Positions 6,428 to 12,479 of a stretch of 12,479 nt of DNA are shown here, piece after piece (within the stretch, counting starts at the first letter, position 1; every line of letters begins with the position of its first letter). Both the position numbers and the translations under genes were made by a program. Below the pieces are notes generated by a model. It saw only the letters and a program-made list of their open reading frames with translations, ran no database searches and was not told where the DNA came from. Origin of the DNA: Candidatus Neomicrothrix sp. UBA4542 (GTDB taxonomy: Bacteria > Actinomycetota > Acidimicrobiia > Acidimicrobiales > Poriferisodalaceae); assembly GCA_002388005.1 (NCBI GenBank), contig DGLO01000148.1, forward strand, positions 1 to 12,479, in the 5' to 3' direction.

Positions 6428-7572
6428 TGGCAGACAGCGATATCAAGGCAATGACGGCCAATCTTGATGGCGTCAAGTTCGAAGAGACGGCCTTTACAGT
6501 CCCGGTTCCCCTGAACGAAGCGAAGGTCGCGATTGTTACCTCTGCATCACTCCATCACCCCGACGACGAAGATTTCTCGCCCATGGACACTGGCTATCGA
6601 ATCTTGAGATCCGAGGCTCGCGATTACGTGATGGGACACTGGAGTCCAAATTTTGACGCAACGGGCTTCGCTCTTGACATCAACACGGTATTTCCGATCG
6701 ACCGCCTCGATGAACTAGCGGCACAAGGAATTATTGGCTCAGTAGCCGAGGAGCACCTTGCCTACGCCGGTAACCAATTTGACCTATCGGCAATAAGGCT
6801 TGACAGCGGACCTTCAGGAGCCAAGTTCTTAAAGGAACAAGACGTTGATGTGGTCATACTGACACCTGTCTGACCTCTTTGTACGCGTACCGTGAGTACG
6901 CTCGCACACATCTTCGAAGCTGAAGGTATCGCCACTATTGCCCTTGGTTCCATCAAGAGTCAGATAGAGGCAACAGCGCCTCCGAGAGGTCTCTGGTGCG
7001 ATTTCCCCCTGGGGAGACCACTTGGCGTTCCTTCTGACTCAGAATTTCAACATCGCGTGTTGGCCAGAGCTTTCGAGTTGCTGGACAGCTCAGAACCAAT
7101 TTTCGCGGAATATGACGTCAGCATCATTGATGATGAAACCGAGGTTATGGCATGTCCAATGCCGCCGCGACATGATCCTGATCTCCACCCAGCCATTGAC
7201 GAGGTGAATGGCCTGCAGCCCGCATATGAACGCTCCATAGCTCAATATGGAAACCGAATTGGGGCAGGAAGGGCCATTCAGGCGGACGAAATAACAATTG
7301 CAATCGACGCCTTTGTAAAGATCGCGGAAGGGACTCCGTGGAAAGAAGCAGGCGTGCCCGGGATCCCATCACGAGTTAGCCAAGACATCCGCGGATATTA
7401 CGAAACCGCCGCTTTGGCGCTATCGGACCATGCTCCGTCGGCCTGGGCTGGGACGCGCTGGTTTCTTGACGAAACCGAAGCTGGCAAAGTAGTCATGGCG
7501 GCTCGACAAGCCATGGCTGACGCCGACGAACCGAACCCCATCTGGTTTTACATGGCTCCGGGGGACCGTTAA
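6427..7572 (+). CDS. GrdB-like selenoprotein (glycine/sarcosine/betaine/proline reductase B family), with in-frame UGA = selenocysteine 149
   Basis: Read as ordinary code this is two frames, 6427-6873 and 6892-7572. They lie in the same frame with one TGA (6871-6873) and no other stop between. Read through, the protein has 381 residues. The N-terminal part has family blocks NEAKVAIVTSASLHHPDDE, INTVFPIDRLDELAAQGIIGSV and VDVVILTPV. The family's redox site comes next, here U149-P-L-C152 followed by TRTVSTLAHIFEAEGI. Then come GLWCDFPLGRPLG, FQHRVLARAFELL and a C-terminal WFLDETEAGKVVMAARQAM. In GrdB and PrdB the same place holds selenocysteine in UxxC, and many homologues have CxxC. The second part has no Shine-Dalgarno at its GTG (6892), and a hairpin sits just after the UGA. 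In clostridia the Sec forms a selenoether with the substrate; here GrdA and GrdE are absent, so the reaction is unknown. The alternatives are a recent nonsense mutation or two separate subunits. Selenocysteine assignment is inference. Confidence 0.82.
6880..6906 (+). promoter_or_regulatory. Candidate bacterial SECIS hairpin downstream of the UGA
   Basis: GCGTAC (6885-6890) pairs perfectly with GTACGC (6896-6901) around the 5-base loop CGTGA (6891-6895). Below a 2x2 internal loop, 6880-6882 (TGT) can pair with 6904-6906 (GCA), including one T-G wobble. The loop begins 17 bases after the UGA and has a G in its second position followed by U. Known bacterial SECIS elements lie within the coding sequence directly after UGA, with a short upper stem, a G among the first two loop bases and about 16-37 bases between UGA and loop. 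The geometry fits, but SelB binding cannot be shown from sequence. Confidence 0.6.
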
Positions 7573-7580
7573 CCAAGGTT

Positions 7581-8816
7581 GTGATCTACTCGGTTTCCGC
7601 AGCCGAGCGCCCCTTTTTTGGTTGGCGCATCGTTGGAGCCGCGTTCACGGTCTTGTTTGTCGTCTACGGCATTCAATTCAGTTTCGGAACATTCGTCGGC
7701 GATGTGGTAGCGGACACAGGTTGGTCCGAGACCCGACTTCAACTGATCTTCGCCATCTATATAGGGCTATACAGCGCCCTATCCGCGGTTAGTGGCTGGC
7801 TGACTGACCGCTGGGGTCCACGCCCAATCGTTGCAACGGGGTCAGTTCTGCTTACTAGCGGATACCTGTTGTGGGCGACCTCGAACAGTCTGACCGTCGT
7901 CGCCCTCGGTATGGGCATCGTTGCCCCTTTAGGGATGAGCTGCTCCTGGGTGCCATGTAATGCCACCGTGGTGCGCTGGTTCGTTGTTCGGCGAGGGTTG
8001 GCAACGGCAATCGCGACCTCGGGGGGGAGTCTCGCGAACATTGTCGTTCCTCCCGTCGCTGCGTTGCTGGTGAATGCCTATGGGTGGCGGGTCGCAATTG
8101 TGAGCATGTCAATTTTCGGAGGCGCCTGCATGCTGTTGAGTTCGTTCATACTCGAGCGCGACCCCGAAACCGTCGGACAGCTGCCCGACGGTCCACAGAT
8201 GTCACCTATGCATCCAGTGGAGGAGTCGCTCTCCGGGGTAAGTCCGGCGGAAGCATGGAGAAGCGTTACTTATTGGCAAATTTTTGGAATGTACGCTCTC
8301 ACGTTTTTAGCGGTCTTCATACCCTTCATACATGGGGTCCAATTCGCTCAGAGCTTGGGTGCCTCGTTGCAAACTGCTTCCACGGTGATTTCAGCTATCG
8401 GCATAGGTGGGCTGGTCGGGCGCTTAACCATGGGACCGGTATCTGACCGCATAGGGCGCAAAACCGCAGTTACCTTGGCCTTGGGTATTGAAACAGCATC
8501 TTTTGTTGGCATGGCATGCAGTAACGGTCTTTGGTTGCTCTATCCCTCGGCAGCAGCCTTCGGCTTCGCGTACGGTGGCGGCGTAGTGGTGTTTCCGCCT
8601 CTTGTTGCCGACCTTTTCGGGAGGGCCCACGCTGGCGCTATCGTGGGTCGAATTTTTGCGACCGCTGGAACTATGGCCGCGATAGGGCCCTACATCGCGC
8701 AACTGCTTCACGATGCTTTGGGGGACTATCGGTGGGCGTTCCTATTATCGGGGCTCGCCAATGGATGTGCACTCCTGTTAGCGACACGTCTACCTCGTGT
8801 CGCCGCACACCACTAA
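7581..8816 (+). CDS. MFS transporter, monocarboxylate/oxalate-formate antiporter (MCT/OFA) type
   Basis: This is an inner-membrane transporter of 411 residues with about 12 hydrophobic segments. The N-terminal FFGWRIV, SFGTFVGDVVADTGWSETRLQ and motif A as SGWLTDRWGPRP (about 71-82) are typical of MCT/OFA-like MFS proteins. So are RWFVVRRGLATAIATSGG with VVPPVAALLVNAYGWRVA, and a second motif GPVSDRIGRKTAV near residue 284. These proteins move carboxylates such as oxalate, formate, lactate or related organic acids; the substrate here is unknown. It starts (GTG) nine bases after the GrdB-like stop with only a weak AAGG ribosome site, so it is probably in the same transcript, which suggests a functional link between the selenoprotein and transport of its substrate or product. 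Confidence 0.9.
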   Translation: MIYSVSAAERPFFGWRIVGAAFTVLFVVYGIQFSFGTFVGDVVADTGWSETRLQLIFAIYIGLYSALSAVSGWLTDRWGPRPIVATGSVLLTSGYLLWATSNSLTVVALGMGIVAPLGMSCSWVPCNATVVRWFVVRRGLATAIATSGGSLANIVVPPVAALLVNAYGWRVAIVSMSIFGGACMLLSSFILERDPETVGQLPDGPQMSPMHPVEESLSGVSPAEAWRSVTYWQIFGMYALTFLAVFIPFIHGVQFAQSLGASLQTASTVISAIGIGGLVGRLTMGPVSDRIGRKTAVTLALGIETASFVGMACSNGLWLLYPSAAAFGFAYGGGVVVFPPLVADLFGRAHAGAIVGRIFATAGTMAAIGPYIAQLLHDALGDYRWAFLLSGLANGCALLLATRLPRVAAHH

Positions 8817-8951
8817 TTGTTGAAGCCGCTCTTTCCAAGACAACGGCCGTTCTGCTCAACGTCTCGACGTCAACAGCCGCGCTAGACCTATGAGAAAGAA
8901 GGAAATACACCATTTGGACGCGCTAACCGGCGACCCGACCCCCAGCGGCAC

Positions 8952-8976
8952 TATCCTTTCCTCCAGTCAGGGAGGG
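8952..8976 (+). promoter_or_regulatory. -10 box and Shine-Dalgarno of the indolepyruvate ferredoxin oxidoreductase gene
   Basis: TATCCT (8952-8957) with a 7-base spacer puts +1 at A8965 and gives a 17-base leader. The leader contains GGGAGGG (8970-8976), whose GGAGG core ends six bases before the ATG at 8982. Unlike most genes here, this one has a leader with a strong ribosome site. The preceding 8817-8951 has no gene that I can support; it contains a 10-bp palindrome, AACGGCCGTT, at 8842-8851. Confidence 0.5.
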
Positions 8977-8981
8977 TACCG

Positions 8982-11900
8982 ATGGCACTAGCCGACTTCA
9001 GACTTGAAGACCGATTCGTACGCGACGAGGGCGACGTCGCAATGTCCGGCGTCCAGGCCTTGCTGCGAGTCCTTATGGACCAGCTACGCGCAGACCGGCG
9101 CGACGGCCTAAACAACGCGGCCATGGTGTCGGGGTATCGAGGATCCCCTCTCGGCGGCATCGACACGCTAATGCTGAGCAATGCAGAAGAACTCGCGGCT
9201 AACAACATCGAATTTATTCCCGGGCTCAACGAAGACCTAGGAGCAACCACCGTATGGGGCTCACAACTCGCCAACCGCAACTTCGATGGCAAATTCGATG
9301 GCGTGTTAGGCATGTGGTATGGAAAAGCCCCCGGGGTTGACCGCTCCGGGGACGCAATACGACACGCGAACGTATGCGGAGTAGACCCGAAGGGCGGCGT
9401 GTTGCTTGTCGCTGGCGACGATCCCGCTTCAAAGTCGTCGACGCTGGCATCAGAATCCGAATTCGCACTGCTTCATTTTCAAACCCCGATCCTTTATCCC
9501 GGAACCGTTCAAGAGGTCGCCGACTACGGGCGAATTGGATATGAACTATCGCGATACAGCGGTCTTTGGGTATCGCTAAAGATCGTCACCAACGTTGCCG
9601 ATGGTTACTCAACCATCAAAGTCGGCCCTGGCCGAGTCCAAACGAAACGACCCGATTTCGAGTGGAACGGCGGCCCATGGCAACACACGCAACAAGATGC
9701 CCTATTTGGACCTTTCGCCGTCCGTCAAGAACTTGAAATTCATGAAGGACGCCTTGAAGCAACCGACGCTTTTATTCACCTAAATCGTCTAAATACCGTC
9801 AGCGGAGCAACTTCGGACGCCCGAATCGGATTTGTTGCTGCCGGCAAGACGTACTACGACCTGCGAGAAGCATTGGATCGAATGGGCCTCGATGAGGCTG
9901 TCCTTAACCAACGCGGGATACGAATATATAAACCCGCCGTCGTATGGCCGTTAGAACCTAACGGCGTTCGAGAATTTGCTCAAGGTCTCGACACGATCGT
10001 CGTAGTCGAAGAAAAACGAGCCTTCGTTGAAATGTTCATGCGGGAAATTCTCTACGGCTCAACGGACGCTCCCGTGATCCTCGGTAAGCGTGATACCGAC
10101 AACGGATTTTGGTTCCCAGGCCACGGAGAGATGGACGCTGACCTCATAGCGCGCAAGATCAGACCTTTCTTAGTCGAACGGTTGGGTGAAGAAGCCGTTG
10201 GACCTGCGGTGCGCGAACGAGTCACCGTCCCCGTCGCCCTTGGAGCCCCCGACACCAAAAAGCAGTCGAACAGGACGCCGAACTTCTGTTCAGGCTGTCC
10301 ACACAACCGATCGACGTGGGTTCCAGAAGGTTCCGAAGCCGGAGGCGGAATTGGCTGCCACGGCATGGCTTCCATGACTCCTACACGCAACGTCAAAGGC
10401 ACCACACAGATGGGCGGCGAAGGCGTGCAATGGGTCGGTGCAGCTCCATTCGTCAACATGGAGCACCGCTTTCAAAACATCGGCGACGGTACTTTCCACC
10501 ACTCTGGATCGCTCGCTGTCCGACAAGCGATTGCCGCTGGAACGAACGTCACTTTCAAGATTCTTTACAACGCGGCTGTAGCCATGACGGGCGGCCAAGA
10601 CGTTGACGGTGGCATGGAAGTCCCCGAACTCACTCGATCCCTCGAAGCCGAAGGCGCCTCAAAAATCATGGTGCTTACACACGACACCGAAAAGTATGGG
10701 ATCGCGCCCCACTTCGCTGCCGGTACCGAAGTTTGGCACCGAGACCGATTGGACGAGGCCCAGCGAATCTTGCGCGATGTTCCAGGATGCACCGTCCTCA
10801 TCTACGACCAACCCTGCGCAGCAGAACTCCGTCGTGACCGAAAAAGAGGCAAGGTGGCCGAGCCAACCATGCGCGTCTTCATTAACGAGGCCGTATGTGA
10901 GGGATGCGGTGATTGCGGTGAGAAATCCAGCTGTCTTTCCGTACAGCCCGTCGAAACTGAATTCGGCCGAAAGACCGCGATACATCAATCTTCATGCAAT
11001 AAAGACTTCACCTGCCTTGACGGTGACTGCCCAGCGTTCATCGAAGTAATTCCAGGCGGGTCGGTCCCCGAAAAATCGGCACTTGCATTAGCCGAAATTG
11101 GAGATGACCAACCCGAGCCTGCTCGACTCGATGAAGGCAACGTGCTCATGATGGGTATCGGCGGAACAGGAGTCGTCACGGTCAATCAGCTGTTGGCGAC
11201 TGCCGCGTTATTGGACGGCAAAGAGGCGCACGGACTGGACCAAACGGGCCTCGCCCAAAAAGGTGGGCCAGTGGTGTCAAACCTCAAAATTCGTCGACCT
11301 GATAGCGAACTGGTCCTCGGCGAGGCAAATAAAATTGCGACCGGGGAGGCTGACGCCTACATCGTGTTCGATCTGTTAAGCGGAACAAATCCAGTGAACC
11401 TGGAAAAAGCGATGCCCGGCCGCACTGTCGCTTTGGTCTCGTCAAGCAAGGTTCCCACCGGTGCGATGGTGCGCGACACGACTGCTGAATACCCTGAATG
11501 GTCGGCGTTGCAGTCGACTATCGACAGTGCCACAGTCCCTGAAAAAAACATCTACTACGACGCCGGAAATCTGTCCGACAATCTGTTCAGGTCGCACATG
11601 CCAGCCAACATCATTGTGTTGGGCTCCGCGTACCAGAGCGGAGTGGTACCGATCAGCGCTTCGGCGATCGAGCGAGCGATCGAACTGAATGGGGTGGCGG
11701 TGGAACTGAACACACAAGCGTTCAGAATCGGCCGACACATCGTCCTCGAACCCGGTTTCATAGACGAGTTGGGCATCGAAAGAGTTGGGAAAGTCGGCCG
11801 CGAGGCCAAGGTTTCAACAGCGGTTGAGTCCCTCATCCAATCAGTACCTAGCCCATCAGAAGAACTAGAGCGACTCTTGAAGATCAGAGCCGCCGATCTG

Positions 11901-12467
11901 GTTGATTATCAGAGCAGTGGGTATGCGCGCACCTACGTCGAGAGGGTAGGCAAGGTTAGATCCGCTGAAGCGTCGCTAGGTGAGGACACGCGCCTGTCAG
12001 AAAGCTATGCCCGCCATCTCTACAAGCTGATGGCCTACAAAGACGAATATGAAGTTGCACGACTCCATCGTTCGAAAGGGTTCCACCAGGCTGTTCAAGA
12101 ACAGTTCGGTGATGCAAGCAAAGTCACCTACAAGCTCCATCCGCCGTCAATGAGACGCCTCGGCCTTGACCAAAAAATAGGCCTCGGACGTTCTGGCGAC
12201 CTGGCCTTTGGAGTGCTGCGAAGATTGAAATTCTTGCGCGGAACCCCGCTGGACTTGTTCGGCAACACCGCCCACCGCAAGATGGAACGTGCACTCGTGG
12301 AGGAGTACCAAGACATGATTGGTCAGGTGCTTGCTGACCTGCGCACCGAAACCTACGAGAAGGCTCTAGCAGTGGCCGAACTGCCCGACATTATCCGCGG
12401 ATACGAGGGCGTCAAAGAAGCCAATGTGGAGAAATTCAGACAGGCTGCTCGAGAGCTACTTGGCTGA
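8982..12467 (+). CDS. Indolepyruvate ferredoxin oxidoreductase, fused alpha/beta-type (IorAB-like)
   Basis: This enzyme decarboxylates an aryl- or branched 2-oxoacid with thiamine diphosphate, CoA and ferredoxin to give the acyl-CoA. The 1161-residue length fits the single-chain family. Domains in order: an N-terminal pyrimidine-binding domain (SGYRGSPLGGID); C436-x2-C439 and C459 in CSGCPHN and IGCHGM; and the thiamine motif GDGT (501-504) followed by NAAVAMTGGQ. A ferredoxin-like region follows with Cys639, 642, 645, 651, 672, 678 and 683, enough for [4Fe-4S] centres. The POR gamma-type domain starts at GIGGTG (725-730) with GLDQTGLAQKGG. The last ~300 residues form the C-terminal domain usual for this family. 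It has its own promoter and Shine-Dalgarno. No ferredoxin gene is in view. The substrate may be indolepyruvate, phenylpyruvate or another 2-oxoacid. All recognised cofactor residues are intact. Confidence 0.95.
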   Translation: MALADFRLEDRFVRDEGDVAMSGVQALLRVLMDQLRADRRDGLNNAAMVSGYRGSPLGGIDTLMLSNAEELAANNIEFIPGLNEDLGATTVWGSQLANRNFDGKFDGVLGMWYGKAPGVDRSGDAIRHANVCGVDPKGGVLLVAGDDPASKSSTLASESEFALLHFQTPILYPGTVQEVADYGRIGYELSRYSGLWVSLKIVTNVADGYSTIKVGPGRVQTKRPDFEWNGGPWQHTQQDALFGPFAVRQELEIHEGRLEATDAFIHLNRLNTVSGATSDARIGFVAAGKTYYDLREALDRMGLDEAVLNQRGIRIYKPAVVWPLEPNGVREFAQGLDTIVVVEEKRAFVEMFMREILYGSTDAPVILGKRDTDNGFWFPGHGEMDADLIARKIRPFLVERLGEEAVGPAVRERVTVPVALGAPDTKKQSNRTPNFCSGCPHNRSTWVPEGSEAGGGIGCHGMASMTPTRNVKGTTQMGGEGVQWVGAAPFVNMEHRFQNIGDGTFHHSGSLAVRQAIAAGTNVTFKILYNAAVAMTGGQDVDGGMEVPELTRSLEAEGASKIMVLTHDTEKYGIAPHFAAGTEVWHRDRLDEAQRILRDVPGCTVLIYDQPCAAELRRDRKRGKVAEPTMRVFINEAVCEGCGDCGEKSSCLSVQPVETEFGRKTAIHQSSCNKDFTCLDGDCPAFIEVIPGGSVPEKSALALAEIGDDQPEPARLDEGNVLMMGIGGTGVVTVNQLLATAALLDGKEAHGLDQTGLAQKGGPVVSNLKIRRPDSELVLGEANKIATGEADAYIVFDLLSGTNPVNLEKAMPGRTVALVSSSKVPTGAMVRDTTAEYPEWSALQSTIDSATVPEKNIYYDAGNLSDNLFRSHMPANIIVLGSAYQSGVVPISASAIERAIELNGVAVELNTQAFRIGRHIVLEPGFIDELGIERVGKVGREAKVSTAVESLIQSVPSPSEELERLLKIRAADLVDYQSSGYARTYVERVGKVRSAEASLGEDTRLSESYARHLYKLMAYKDEYEVARLHRSKGFHQAVQEQFGDASKVTYKLHPPSMRRLGLDQKIGLGRSGDLAFGVLRRLKFLRGTPLDLFGNTAHRKMERALVEEYQDMIGQVLADLRTETYEKALAVAELPDIIRGYEGVKEANVEKFRQAARELLG

Positions 12468-12479
12468 CAGCTAATGAAC

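Noticed and set aside
6892..7572. A separate 226-residue gene starting at GTG 6892
   Set aside because: It has no Shine-Dalgarno or -10 box at leaderless spacing, is exactly in frame with the preceding part, and would begin just after the UxxC site of a single-domain family. Read-through as one protein is the better model.
8842..8851. Palindrome AACGGCCGTT in the gap before the Ior gene
   Set aside because: A 10-bp palindrome with no loop, no T-tract and no partner site. It could be an operator but cannot be told from chance, and it is not a terminator.
12474..12479. ATGAAC at the right edge as the start of another gene
   Set aside because: Only two codons are visible and no ribosome site precedes them.
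1..12479. tRNA or rRNA genes, CRISPR arrays, insertion sequences, phage or defence genes
   Set aside because: No cloverleaf-like segment, regularly spaced repeats, transposase motifs or terminal inverted repeats were seen in the short gaps between genes.

Overview
The window is a dense stretch of catabolic and transport genes from a free-living bacterium, with ten protein genes and almost no non-coding DNA. Base composition is moderate to slightly GC-rich. Several genes start exactly at, or one base after, the +1 expected from an extended TANNNT -10 box, with 7-8 bases between box and start codon. This leaderless style is common in Actinobacteria. Together with an F420-type luciferase-like oxidoreductase and a fused indolepyruvate ferredoxin oxidoreductase, it suggests an actinobacterium, perhaps an Acidimicrobiia-like or other aquatic lineage. 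A Chloroflexota (SAR202-like) origin cannot be excluded from sequence alone.

Layout. Bases 1-1169 (minus strand) hold a D-2-hydroxyacid dehydrogenase, translationally coupled (GTGA overlap) to the first 64 codons of a luciferase-like oxidoreductase that runs off the left edge. An MFS transporter (1195-2409, plus) diverges from the dehydrogenase; the two -10 boxes share bases. It converges, with a 2-base gap, on a minus-strand FMN-dependent NtaA/DszA-type monooxygenase (2412-3743). That gene diverges, across an intergenic inverted repeat, from a phytanoyl-CoA-dioxygenase-type Fe(II)/2-oxoglutarate oxygenase (3828-4664). Next comes an SDR oxidoreductase (4700-5476) coupled by GTGA to an EamA exporter or permease (5473-6384). 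After that come a GrdB-like protein (6427-7572), an MCT/OFA-type MFS transporter (7581-8816), and a 1161-residue indolepyruvate ferredoxin oxidoreductase (8982-12467).

Most notable point. Bases 6427-7572 look at first like two adjacent genes (148 and 226 codons) separated by a TGA. The TGA is in frame with the second part, no other stop intervenes, and the second part has no Shine-Dalgarno sequence. The TGA falls at the position where glycine/betaine/sarcosine/proline reductase B subunits carry selenocysteine, and reading through gives a U-P-L-C (UxxC) motif. A 6-bp hairpin with a CGUGA loop begins 11 bases after the UGA, where a bacterial SECIS should be. I annotate it as one 381-residue selenoprotein. 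No GrdA or GrdE partner is present in the window, so it is an orphan, GrdB-like selenoprotein in an apparently aerobic catabolic neighbourhood.

How the genes may work together (inference). Three transporters, two luciferase-like monooxygenases, a 2OG oxygenase, an SDR, a 2-hydroxyacid dehydrogenase and a 2-oxoacid oxidoreductase fit uptake and oxidation of one or more organic substrates via hydroxylated and 2-oxoacid intermediates. The substrate cannot be read from the sequence.
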